64,000 nucleotides of DNA from Lingula anatina (taxonomy: Eukaryota; Brachiopoda; Lingulata; Lingulida; Lingulidae): NCBI RefSeq assembly GCF_001039355.2, contig NW_019775746.1:243496-307495 (forward strand). The letters are read 5' to 3'. Numbering within the stretch: the stretch's first letter is position 1; each line of letters opens with the position of its first letter. The translations under genes and the position numbers were made by a program. Positions 26,420 to 38,420 of this stretch are shown piece by piece. The notes under the pieces were generated by a model that saw nothing but the letters and a program-made list of their open reading frames with translations, searched no databases and was not told where the DNA came from.

Positions 26420-27740
26420 CGCAGCCGTAGGTTATCTCTTAGCTTGAATTGAGGTCATGTTATTCTGTAACCTTCTCCCTGCCGACTGCGTAGCAACTGC
26501 CTATCAATAGCAAGTCTGGCGGAATAGGTCAGAGCAATGGCTGCCAAAACAGCTGCGTAGAACTGCAGCGTTTAAAGATGGCAGCATTGCATCCTAGCTT
26601 TTGCTACGTAACATTGATCAGAGGGTTGGGCGTCTGGACTGGTACAGGCCACCAACTCATATTAATTTCCGGATTGCTCAGAGAGAAATCCACTGTACAC
26701 TGTATGTATATTTTTTTTCGTGACGTGGTTCGATATTAATTTCTAATTAAATATCTTTTGGATTCTAGACCGAGCTGTATTTTTGTGCTCTCAAAAGCCA
26801 AAAAAATAATTATAAATTGATATTTTAAAAGGCTTTTGGCATTTTTACCTGACAACAGTTCTTTTGTCTTGTAAACTTCCTGCGCACTTCCTACACAGTA
26901 TACAAAGAACACGGAGTCACGAATCATTAGCGAAGATCATAATAGCTCGCCATCATCATCATTATTTACTAGTAAGGCTAGTACTGCCTCTGTACATTAG
27001 AGTTTCAAATTAAAGACTTGATTTTTCATAGAAGTAATATAATCAGCTCATTATGTCAAGAAGTGTGGTAAAGACTTGGTATCAGTTACAACATACGATG
27101 CCCAAAACCCACTGGGAACTTTGTGCTATGCTGCATGATGGATGACTGGCTCTCTAAACCATCAGCGTGAGTCGTAGGACTCTCTAGGATCAGGTGGTCC
27201 TCGATGATTGTTACAAGATTTATTGAAAATCTCATGTCTTTGTGATCGGGAAGCTTGGCACTGCTATCAATGGAAACAATACGTGACTCGGCGGAGAAAT
27301 TTGTTCTTTTGAACTGCACACATTGACATGTGATGAATTGGTGTTGAGCTGATTGGGAAATGGCTGCCGGCCTGGAGATCAAAACATCCCTCACAGATAA
27401 TACTCCGCGCTCTACCCACCACCTTTGAAGGTCCCTTCTAATATGCAGCTCTAAAATGAATTGGAAAATAATGACCCTGGAAATTAAGGGAGAGAAAAGA
27501 AAATTAAAATATTTGGTTATTAGTGAGAAAAAAAAGTGGCCGACCTGCAGTCTTTGTTATTATGGGGAGCTGGGGTGACAGTATGTTCTTTGATGAGGCT
27601 TGTTAAGGATGAGAGATTAGAGAGCAGACATATGTGCTGAATCATTTTGTATTTCAATAGAAATGTCAAATGAGCTATTGCTTTTTTTACATTAAATTGG
27701 CATTTATTATAACCCTTACAGAATGGTGTTGTTTTTTTTT
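26420..27740. promoter_or_regulatory. candidate constrained non-coding element (allele-conserved block)
   Basis: Between copies B and C I find only about four substitutions over some 1.3 kb here, while 28090-28280 next to it is full of substitutions and indels. The block is CpG-retaining and holds two AGGTCA half-sites (near 26453 and 26525) and TAATTA/ATTAAT homeodomain-type cores (around 26740). A 102-codon minus-strand open frame (27394-27086) exists, and its single allelic difference is synonymous, but it resembles no protein I know. Function is inferred only from constraint. The same block is repeated at 31610-32930. Confidence 0.4.
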
Positions 27741-30716
27741 TTTTTTCTGAAAAATATTGGTGGGTGTTTTTGAAGAGAAATAGATAGAAATAAAAACTAA
27801 TTCTGGTCCATTCAAAACTGTAATTTTTTTTAACACTTGAAGAGTTATGAGTTGGATAATAGGAAAAAAAGATAATATTCATAGGTTACCAAGTTAAGGT
27901 AAAGAGATATGTCTGCCATATTTTATTTTTCTTACTTAGAAACATATTTGGTATTTTCCATTGAAAACTTTCACACTGCAACAGAATATGTGTATCAAAA
28001 CAACTTTGCAAAGAACAATGAATATGCGTGTTTGTGGCTGAGATAATCTGTTTTTTTTTTTTAATGATCAGATGATGCCTTGGCATATTTTACAATTTTC
28101 CTTAATCAACTCCAGCATGGACATTGAACATTATTCGGATAATAAATATTGGACATAAAGAAATTTACAACTTGAAGGGCTAAGTTTCAAATATATTGTG
28201 TAAAGAAATTAACTATACGCTTATTGAAAATAAGTGAATAATTGATGAGTAAAATACGGAAGTTGTGAAGAAATTGTTGGCTAAATTTTAGTTCAGGTAG
28301 GTGGATAGTTGTATTGGGTTATTTCAGGTAATTTGCAATAAGATCTTTTGTATAGACCACAACCATCGCACATTATGGTATTCTTAAGAATTGCATGCTG
28401 GGGGATTCCTCTTGATATATTGCCAAATAATTGTCAGATTTTGTTCCCAAATTAAGTAACTGTTGATTGGCCCAGTAGGAGTTTTGAATATAGTGAGTCC
28501 TCTGACAAAGGTGGTAAAATGATAACGTGAGGGACGGCAATTTGTAGAGGCCCAAGATGACAAAAGCTAGGCTTGTAGCTACCGGTGTCTCTTACATTTG
28601 GTGTACAGTACATTATTGTATTGTCATAATGGGGAAATTTGAAGCATACATCACTGTGTCTAGGCATCAAACTGGGGGGTCCTATCATCATTAAGTCTTA
28701 GTATTCCCTGGTGGTTTCATTCTGTTGTTTTTGCGAGGCCCATTTTAGTTTTTCTGAAACAGTTTTAACTTGGAACTGGTGTGAACCAACCTCTGTGCTT
28801 GATCTGTATGCATTACAAGGTTAAAGTGTTGTTCTAGCATTGTGATGCTCATTGTGATAATTATTTGTTTGATGAAAAAAACTCATCAGAATCATATGAT
28901 AGATTGCTTTAATTTTATAGTGTTTGTTTTTGATATCTAATGTTGTAAAGTGGGCTCAGGAACATAAAGCAGGTGCTCATTTGTGTCGTTCATTCAGGCT
29001 CTATATATATATACAAGGGGATTGGAAATTTAATGTTTTTAATGCCCATACAGTTTGCATTCATCACTAAAATTGTAATGAACTGTAGGTGAACATAGCT
29101 GCTACAATTCAATATACCATTCACTTCATATTGTGAAGTAGTGCATATTTATATTTTTTTGGGGTAAATGGATCTTTTAGCTTGGCTTGATTTGCCATTG
29201 GTTTTTTATTGTTTATTTGTTGTTGTTTGTTACAGTTTGACATAGAGAGAGCATTCTTACTTACCAGTAATAACTCTGTCTTTTCAATGAGCAAAAATGA
29301 TCTAACTTTCAGATACATAATTTTATAATCATAAAAAATATATTTCTGTATAGCATTTGTGGTGCTTTTACTACCTACAATATAACTATAGAGTAACCTG
29401 CTTTTTAATTTTGTTGCTATTCCTCTATAGGAATAATCTAATTTTAAGCAACTTTGACTTAAAATATGCAGTATTTGTAAAATTCACAATTTTTCCCTAT
29501 TGAAAAGATTGAGTAAATACCGTACTCAGCAACATGTATTCTCTCTCACTCCTCAGTCACAATTCCTCATAAAAATATCTACAATGAATCCAGTGATCAA
29601 CATATAGTTTACAAATGTCACCTTCTGTTACAAAGAGAAAAATGTGTGGGAATAAGATGCTGTAAAGCACATAGTGCAAATACTACTTGATTATTATTTC
29701 CATGTCCAAAAACATTGCATGTCAGGTGGAGCATGCACAGCATGTGTCCAGTGTGTCATTTCGTGATGGCAGGTCAGCTCGACCATGCTTCTTTGCATGC
29801 ACACGTACATGCAAAGTCCTGTGACTGGTTTTGTACAAAGTTATTAATAGGTGTGACACCTGGAATAAAACTTGTCTTTACATGTGAATGTTCATGTTAC
29901 ATGTAGTCCATGTTATTCTTACAACCAGCAGAGAACTGTCTGTCGTCGTTGGTTCCTGGAGCAGCTGTGTAGGACATATGTCTTTACATGTGGGCTTCGG
30001 ACAGATGTGGAATTTTGATACCTTTTACTTAACAAATAAACTTATTCTTAACAGGATCCCAAAATAAAAATAAAAATGATGAAAAAGAAAGAAAGAAAGA
30101 TAGAAAGAAAGAAAAAGAAAATTGGGTGGCATCAAATATTTTATAATATATAGTAAAATACAGACCTTACTGCACATTATTGTATTAAAGTTGATATATT
30201 TTAGTGTTAACGTTATGAATAAAACCATTAAAAATCATTATACTTGAATTAACTTTCAAAGAAACCTTGCACCTTGACATTTGCTTGTAAATATGTTAAC
30301 TATTAAGAATAAGATGGTGAACAATTGAATAGAATTATGCTACAAGTCATTTATGTATTGTGTCTCTAATACATATTGAAATGGCACAACTGTCAGCCTA
30401 AACAAAACTACTGTTTGAAAAAAAAAATGATATCCAGCAGCCCAGAATTATTTTAAAAATGTGAGAACTTCAGCGAAATCATCACTGCTGGACAATGAAT
30501 TAAAGATGGCAGTATCAAGTTACACACCTCGTTTTAGCTCAAACATGATTTATCACTGAAAATCATAATACAGTGCCCATTAGGTCAAAATTATCAAAGA
30601 TCTGTTCTTTGTTGAAACTTTGAGATTTGATATAAGTTATTGATTTTTATGTGATATAAGGCATAATGTTTATGTTTTAAATTTAAAAGGATGACATATT
30701 TTTCTTTATTTTCTAG
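27741..30716. other. copy B non-coding stretch with variable allelic divergence
   Basis: AT-rich, with high allelic divergence at 28090-28280 and 28960-29330, including a deletion of about 15-20 bp near 29300. Divergence is low again from about 29600. Open frames such as 29715-29906 are not recognised. The equivalent copy C stretch is 32931-35899. Confidence 0.45.
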
Positions 30717-30838
30717 TTATCCAAAAGTGGATCATTCATGTTGTACCTGAACAAGCCAAAGTTAAAAGCGCAAGAGAGCAGTTCCAGCCAGCCCCTGAGG
30801 TGAGAGAAGACACCCCTGGACTAACATCTGTCCATTAA
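30717..30838 (+). CDS. candidate splice-flanked exon of an unidentified plus-strand gene
   Basis: A strong polypyrimidine tract and TTTTCTAG acceptor lead into an open segment with a good donor, CTGAG|GTGAGA, at 30799/30800. Two frames are open. Frame 1 gives LSKSGSFMLYLNKPKLKAQE and on, and ends with two bases of a codon at the donor. Frame 3 gives IQKWIIHVVPEQAKVKSARE and on, and can also run through the donor to a TAA at 30836-30838, which would make this a terminal exon. I recognise no domain in either. It lies in a CpG-poor domain like a transcribed gene body. The allelic copy at 35900-36021 is identical over the exon. This could still be a chance pattern. Confidence 0.28.
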
Positions 30839-30940
30839 CATGAACATTTTTACTGATTAACATGGATAATCACGGCTGTGTTGTTGACGCTTTTTGTACT
30901 TTTATAATATCTTGATCAGTAAAAACACACCAGTTGATAT

Positions 30941-31174
30941 GTTCATGCATATTGTGGGTATTTCTAATTGCAGTTTGGGAAATATTAATATATATTTATA
31001 AAGAGAATTTTTGAATGTGTCTAAACGGTTGTTTTGTGTTGTTGATTTGATGAGTACTATTTGTTCGTGCATATTGTGGGTCTTTCTAAGCAGTTTGGGA
31101 AATATTAATATATATATTTATAAAGGGAATTTTGAGTGTGTTTCTAAACGGTTGTTTTGTGTTGTTGTTTTGAT
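30941..31174. repeat. tandem duplication, about 122-bp period
   Basis: Units begin at 30941 and 31063 with GTTC.TGCATATTGTGGGT and share CTAAACGGTTGTTTTGTGTT. Divergence of several percent shows it is older than the haplotype split. Repeated SKRLFCVV-type open frames here are by-products of the repeat. Confidence 0.85.
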
Positions 31175-34100
31175 TATTTTTACTATTGAGGGTCCTGGCA
31201 TTGATTATGTCCCATGATTGCTTTTGTGACACTCATTGGTATAGGGGACAATCTAGTGCTTTTTTTCTCACATGTAATGAAATTATGAATACCGTTTTCA
31301 ATTTGATATTATAAACGCAAACACTGCATAAAAAAAAATTATATTACTTTTATTGAAGTTGTACCAGGTACATTATGCCCGATGATTGATGCCGATGACG
31401 TTTGTAACAGAATATATATTGGAAAAAAACAATATGTTGTTTATGAATTATACTGCACGTCTTCATTTTAAACGCAAAGCGCCTGTCTGTTGTGCAATTT
31501 TACCTGATATGTTATTAGACTACTACAAAGCGAAGCATAGTTTGTGATCAGAATACACTGGTCGTTACATTCATTTGATTGTATGATTCCCTGCTTGGGT
31601 GCTGTAACNCGCAGCCGTAGGTTATCTCTTAGCTTGAATTGAGGTCATGTTATTCTGTAACCTTCTCCCTGCCGACTGCGTAGCAACTGCCTATCAATAG
31701 CAAGTCTGGCGGAATAGGTCAGAGCAATGGCTGCCAAAACAGCTGCGTAGAACTGCAGCGTTTAAAGATGGCAGCATTGCATCCTAGCTTTTGCTACGTA
31801 ACATTGATCAGAGGGTTGGGCGTCTGGACTGGTACAGGCCACCGACTCATATTAATTTCCGGATTGCTCAGAGAGAAATCCACTGTACAGTGTATGTATA
31901 TTTTTTTTCGTGACGTGGTTCGATATTAATTTCTAATTAAATATCTTTTGGATTCTAGACCGAGCTGTATTTTTGTGCTCTCAAAAGCCAAAAAAATAAT
32001 TATAAATTGATATTTTAAAAGGCTTTTGGCATTTTTACCTGACAACAGTTCTTTTGTCTTGTAAACTTCCTGCGCACTTCCTACACAGTATACAAAGAAC
32101 ACGGAGTCACGAATCATTAGCGAAGATCATAATAGCTCGCCATCATCATCATTATTTACTAGTAAGGCTAGTACTGCCTCTGTACATTAGAGTTTCAAAT
32201 TAAAGACTTGATTTTTCATAGAAGTAATATAATCAGCTCATTATGTCAAGAAGTGTGGTAAAGACTTGGTATCAGTTACAACATACGATGCCCAAAACCC
32301 ACTGGGAACTTTGTGCTATGCTGCATGATGGATGACTGGCTCTCTAAACCATCAGCGTGAGTCGTAGGACTCTCTAGGATCAGGTGGTCCTCGATGATTG
32401 TTACAAGATTTATTGAAAATCTCATGTCTTTGTGATCGGGAAGCTTGGCACTGCTATCAATGGAAACAATACGTGACTCGGCAGAGAAATTTGTTCTTTT
32501 GAACTGCACACATTGACATGTGATGAATTGGTGTTGAGCTGATTGGGAAATGGCTGCCGGCCTGGAGATCAAAACATCCCTCACAGATAATACTCCGCGC
32601 TCTACCCACCACCTTTGAAGGTCCCTTCTAATATGCAGCTCTAAAATGAATTGGAAAATAATGACCCTGGAAATTAAGGGAGAGAAAAGAAAATTAAAAT
32701 ATTTGGTTATTAGTGAGAAAAAAAAGTGGCCGACCTGCAGTCTTTGTTATTATGGGGAGCTGGGGTGACAGTATGTTCTTTGATGAGGCTTGTTAAGGAT
32801 GAGAGATTAGAGAGCAGACATATGTGCTGAATCATTTTGTATTTCAATAGAAATGTCAAATGAGCTATTGCTTTTTTTACATTAAATTGACATTTATTAT
32901 AACCCTTACAGAATGGTGTTGTTTTTTTTTCTGAAAAATATTGGTGGGTGTTTTTGAAGAGAAATAGATAGAAATAAAAACTAATTCTGGTCCATTCAAA
33001 ACTGTAATTTTTTTTAACACTTGAAGAGTTATGAGTTGGATAATAGGAAAAAAAGATAATATTCATAGGTTACCAAGTTAAGGTAAAGAGATATGTCTGC
33101 CATATTTTATTTTTCTTACTTAGAAACATATTTGGTATTTTCCATTGAAAACTTTAACACTGCAACAGAATATGTGTATCAAAACAACATTGCAAAGAAC
33201 AATGAATATGCTTGTTTGTGACTGAGATATTCTGTTTTTTTTTTTTAATGATCAGAAGATGCCTTGGCATATTTTACAATTTTCCTTAATCAACTCCAGC
33301 ATGGACATTGAACATTATTCAGATAACAAAACATTGGACATAAAAGAAATTTACAACTTGAAGGGCTAAGTTTCAAATATTGGGTATAGAAGTTTACTAT
33401 ACTCATATTGAATTATTAAAATAAGTGAATAATTGATAAGTTAAAAAGGAAGTTGTGAATAAATTGTTGGCTAAATTTTAGTTCAGGTAGGTGGATAGTT
33501 GTATTGGGTTATTTCAGGTAATTTGCAATAAGATCTTTTGTATAAACCACAACCATCGCACATTATGGTATCCTTAAGAATTGCATGCTGGGGAATTCCT
33601 CATGATATATTGCCAAATAATTGTCAGATTTTGTTCCCAAATTAAGTAACTGTTGATTGGCCCAGTAGGAGTTTTGAATATAGTGAGTCCTCTGACAAAG
33701 GTGGTAAAATGATAACGTGAGGGACGGCAATTTGTAGAGGCCCAAGATGACAAAAGCTAGGCTTGTAGCTACCGGTGTCTCTTACATTTGGTGTACAGTA
33801 CATTATTGTATTGTCATAATGGGGAAATTTGAAGCATACATCACTGTGTCTAGGCATCAAACTGGGGGGTCCTATCATCATTAAGTTTTAGTATTCCCTG
33901 GTGGTTTCATTCTGTTGTTTTTGCAAGGCCCATTTTAGTTTTTCTGAAACAGTTTTAACTTGGAACTGGTGTGAACCAACCTCTGTGCTTGATCTGTATG
34001 CATTACAAGGTTAAAGTGTTGTTCTAGCATTGTGATACTCATTGTGATAATTATTTGTTTGATGAAAAAAACTCATCAGAATCATATGATAGATTGCTTT

Positions 34101-35899
34101 AATTTAATAGTGTTTGTTTTTGATATCTAATGTTGTAAAGTGGGCTCAGGAACATATAGCAGGTGCTCATTTGTGTCGTTCATTCAAGCTCTCTCTCTAT
34201 ATATATATACAAGGGGATTGGAAATTTAATGTTTTTTAATGCCTATACAGTGTGCATTCATCACTAAAATTGTAATACACTGTAGGTGAACATAGCTGCT
34301 ACAATTCAATACACCATTCACTTCATATAGTGAAGTAGGGTATATTTATGTATTTTAGGGTAAATGGATATTTTAGCTTGGCTTGATTTGCCATCGGTTT
34401 TTTATTGTTTATTTGTTGTTGTTTGTTACAGTTTGACACAGACAGAGCACTCTTACTTACCAGTAATTACTCTGTCTTTTCAATGAACAAAAATGATCAA
34501 ACTTTTATAATCATAAAAATATATTTCTGTATAGCATTTGTGGTGCTTTTACTACCTACAATATAACTATAGAGTAGCCTGCTTTTTAATTTTGTTGCTA
34601 TTCCTCTATAGGAATAATCTAATTTTAAGCAACTTTTACTTAAAAGATGCAGTATTTGTAAAATTCACAATTTTTCCCTATTGAAAAGATTGAGTAAATA
34701 CCGTACTCAGCAACATGTATTCTCTCTCACTCCTCACTCACAATTCCTCATAAAAATATCTACAGTGAATCCAGTGATCAACATATAGTTTACAAATGTC
34801 ACCTTCTGCTACAAAGAGAAAAATGTGTGGGAATAAGATGCTGTGAAGCACATAGTGCAAATACTACTTGATTATTATTTCCATGTCCAAAAACAGATTG
34901 CATGTCAGGTGGAGCATGCACAGCATGTGTCCAGTGTGTCATTTCGTGATGGCAGGTCAGCTCGACCATGCTTCTTTGCATGCACACGTACATGCAAAGT
35001 CCTGTGACTGGTTTTGTACAAAGTTATTAATAGGTGTGACATCTGGAATAAAACTTGTCTTTACATGTGAATGTTCATGTTACATGTAGTCCATGTTATT
35101 CTTACAACCAGCAGAGAACTGTCTGTCGTCGTTGGTTCCTGGAGCAGCTGTGTAGGACATATGTCTTTACATGTGGGCTTCGGACAGATGTGGAATTTTG
35201 ATACCTTTTACTTAACAAATAAACTTATTCTTAACAGGATCCCAAAATAAAAATAAAAATGATGAAAAAGAAAGAAAGAAAGATAGAAAGAAAGAAAAAG
35301 AAAATTGGGTGGCATCAAATATTTTATAATATATAGTAAAATACAGACCTTACTGCACATTATTGTATTAAAGTTGATATATTTTAGTGTTAACGTTATG
35401 AATAAAACCATTAAAAATCATTATATTTGAATTAACTTTCAAAGAAACCTTGCACCTTGACATTTGCTTGTAAATATGTTAACTATTAAGAATAAGATGG
35501 TGAACAATTGAATAGAATTATGCTACAAGTCATTTATGTATTATGTCTCTAATACATATTGAAATGGCACAACTGTCAGCCTAAACAAAACTACTGTTTG
35601 AAAAAAAAAATGATATCCAGCAGCCCAGAATTATTTTAAAAATGTGAGAACTTCAGCGAAATCATCACTGCTGGACAATGAATTAAAGATGGCAGTATCA
35701 AGTTACACACCTCGTTTTAGCTCAAACATGATTTATCACTGAAAATCATAATACAGTGCCCATTAGGTCAAAATTATCAAAGATCTGTTCTTTGTTGAAA
35801 CTTTGAGATTTGATATAAGTTATTGATTTTTATGTGATATAAGGCATAATGTTTATGTTTTAAATTTAAAAGGATGACATATTTGTCTTTATTTTCTAG

Positions 35900-36021
35900 T
35901 TATCCAAAAGTGGATCATTCATGTTGTACCTGAACAAGCCAAAGTTAAAAGCGCAAGAGAGCAGTTCCAGCCAGCCCCTGAGGTGAGAGAAGACACCCCT
36001 GGACTAACATCTGTCCATTAA
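35900..36021 (+). CDS. allelic copy of the candidate exon at 30717-30838
   Basis: Same acceptor, open frames, donor (GT at 35983) and downstream TAA (36019-36021) as the copy 5183 bp to the left. The only nearby difference is T versus G in the polypyrimidine tract, 12 bases or so before the acceptor. Since the two copies appear to be haplotypes of one locus, this is one exon candidate, not two. If real, it would be the last exon before the CpG-rich irx domain, placing the gene tail-to-tail with irx. Confidence 0.28.
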
Positions 36022-36122
36022 CATGAACATTTTTACTGATTAACATGGATAATCACGGCTGTGTTGTTGACGCTTTTTGTACTTTTATAATATCTTGATC
36101 AGTAAAAACACACCAGTTGATA

Positions 36123-36365
36123 TGTTCATGCATATTGTGGGTATTTCTAATTGCAGTTTGGGAAATATTAATATATATATTTATAAAGGGAATTTTTGAG
36201 TTTGTGTCTAAACGGTTGTTTTGTGTTGTTGTTTTGATGAGTACTATTTGTTTATGCATATTGTGGGTCTTTCTGATTGCAGTTTGGAAAATATTAATAT
36301 AAATTTATAAAGGGAATTTTGAGTGTGTTTCTAAACGGTTGTTTTGTGTTGTTGTTTTGATTATT
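36123..36365. repeat. allelic copy of the 122-bp tandem duplication
   Basis: Same two-unit structure in copy C, with a slightly longer spacing and several unit-specific SNPs. This confirms the tandem array is carried by both haplotypes. Confidence 0.85.
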
Positions 36366-36839
36366 TTTACTATTGAGGGTCCTGGCATTGATTATGTGCC
36401 ATGAGTGCTTTTGTGACACTCATTGGTATAGGGGACAATCTAGTGCTTTTTTTCTCACATGTAATGAAATTATGAATATCGTTTTCAATTTGATATTATA
36501 AACGCAAACACTGCATAAAAAAAAATATATATATATATATATATTACTTTTATTGAAGTTGTACCAGGTACATTATGCCCGATGATTGATGCCGATGACA
36601 TTTGTAACAAAATATATATTGGAAAAAAACAATATGTTGTTTATGAATTATACTGCACGTCTTCATTTTAAACGCAAAGCGCCTTGTGGCTTATTCTGTT
36701 GTGCAATTTTACCTGATATGTTATTAGACTACTATAAAGCGAAGCAGTAGTTTGTGATCAGAATACACTGGTCGTTACATTCATTTGATTGTATGATTCC
36801 CTGCTTGGGTGCTGTTACATATTGGAAATGTGTTAAAGA

Positions 36840-37450
36840 TTTTTTCATTCGAGTCCATTCCATCTCACGCCTTAAATATAACCTTTAACAACACCTAAAA
36901 GAATCGTACATGTAATAGACATGGACATAATGAGGATTTATTCGTATTAACTTTGCAATTCCATCTCTAAGTGAAAAAAGACCTTTGTAGAGACATGTCC
37001 TTTGATGTTGTCTATTCTTCAGTTTTTTGATGTCGTCTCTTGGTGGGGATACGAACGCTCCTCTAAGATGATTAATGCGGGAAAAATACGTTGGACAAGA
37101 ATTTAATAAAACCCAAGTTTTAATCAACCACCCGCTGCGCTTTGTCAATTTCTCTCTCGTCACTTGAGCTTCACAGATTAAAATGAAAAGAAGGGAGAAT
37201 GGGCGCAATTCATTACCAATTTCGATCTGCAAAATTTAATTTAATTCAAACACCTGTTTTTTAAAGAGAACGGACAAACTTTGGGTTGTAGAATAGCTGA
37301 GATATTACGCACTTGCCCACCCTAGAGGTGTAGGAGCACCGTATGTCCACTGTTTTGGTGACAGGATATTGGGAACACCACAGCTGGCAAAATGACCCTG
37401 CCCAACCTAGCCCAAGAAAGGGAGATTTATAAAATTCATTAATTTTTAAA
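36840..37450. promoter_or_regulatory. CpG-rich enhancer-like block at the domain boundary
   Basis: Unique sequence just after the duplicated segment, with abrupt CpG enrichment. It contains ATTAATGCGG, TTTAATTTAATTC and a CACCTG E-box near 37251. A 115-codon minus-strand open frame (37232-36885) has no recognisable domain and I treat it as incidental. Confidence 0.3.
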
Positions 37451-38089
37451 AGCAACTTTTTGTGAGAATAAAGCTATCCTTGCAACAATTACCAGAGTTT
37501 CTTCTCTATTTTTGGTCGATTACCATAAAAGCTGTGGGGGAAGAGGCAGCTGACGACTTAACCTACTTAAGGAAAAAAACTGATAACAAGTCTTTTTTTT
37601 TATTTTTTAAAATAGTTATTGTGAATTTTTCATGCTGTATACTCACTTCATTCAAACGTGATTATATTGCATACTCATCAATGAGAAAATGATATTTTTT
37701 AGAAATTTTCTTTATGTATCTCCTATTTTTATTCGAGATGCAATTAACTATCAGTTTTTTAATTTATTAAAATCATTTTCTCTGCTTCTCAAGATAACTG
37801 ATTGGTCTAAAATTATCAGGAAATATTACTGTTTTGCGATAAATTGTCACATTTATCCTGCAGAGAAACGTACAAAATCAAACTAATATCAAACTAATTA
37901 AATGATTCCTATGAGAGAGAGAATGAAAGAACAGTGTCAGTTAATTACGAAATGGTAATTTAAAAACTTAAACTTACCTAATTATAAGGATATTGATATT
38001 GATAAAGATATTGACCACTTGAATGTGCGCAAGTTTAAAATACTTTCAGATTAAAAATAAAAACAAATAAAGCGAAGAACATATATGCT

Positions 38090-38420
38090 CTGTTACACGG
38101 CCCAAATTCTCAACCCGTAACGTTGCAAATCTATACCACAGACTCAGATAAAAGATGTTTCAGTCAACCTCAAAAATGCATTAGATTTTCCCTGCACTAA
38201 CAGTCACACCAGTGCCGGTTTGTTTAAAGGCAACTCCCGCCAAAACGTTTAACAACGAGTGTTAAAAAACCTGACGTCACAGGACCCTGGGCCACATCAC
38301 CGCTAACACACTGTCCCACCACTGGAGAGAACGTTCTAGGGCTGGCGTCACAGGCTTGTTCATCCCAAACCGGTTCGGGGTTAAAAACCGTCACCAGACC
38401 AAATTAATTCACTTATTTCT
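38090..38420. promoter_or_regulatory. candidate enhancer with CRE and Grainyhead-type sites
   Basis: A GC- and CpG-rich island between AT-rich flanks. TGACGTCA, a perfect cyclic-AMP response palindrome, lies at 38272-38279. AACCGGTT, a perfect Grainyhead-type palindrome, lies at 38368-38375. Nothing open on either strand looks coding. Located about 4.3 kb downstream of the irx stop codon. Confidence 0.3.

Larger units (their letters stand above)
26195..31608. repeat. redundant alternative-haplotype contig (copy B of a 5.2-kb segment)
   Basis: This piece is bounded by single N bases at 26194 and 31609. Its first 505 bp repeat 25705-26193, and its remainder from 26420 repeats 31610-36818 almost base for base, with scattered SNPs and small indels. 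A tandem genomic duplication would not normally have both breakpoints exactly at N positions. The simplest reading is an alternative haplotype inserted in tandem during scaffolding. Confidence 0.85.
31610..36818. repeat. second copy (copy C) of the 5.2-kb segment, continuous with the irx side
   Basis: Aligns to 26420-31608 over its whole length; the offset is 5190 bp at the left end and 5210 bp at the right. It also carries the same 280 bp as 25914-26193 at its start, so the true sequence can run from 26193 directly into this copy. Beyond 36818 it continues into unique sequence, so this is probably the copy to keep. Confidence 0.85.

Noticed and set aside
27086-27394. 102-codon minus-strand frame, identical in the second copy at 32276-32584
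   Set aside because: Identity reflects the haplotype copy and a block of low divergence overall; no recognised domain or splice sites. A regulatory explanation is preferred, although coding is not excluded.
31011-31217. Frames with repeated SKRLFCVV motifs here and at 36053-36302
   Set aside because: Products of translating the 122-bp tandem duplication; found on both strands and changed by allelic indels.
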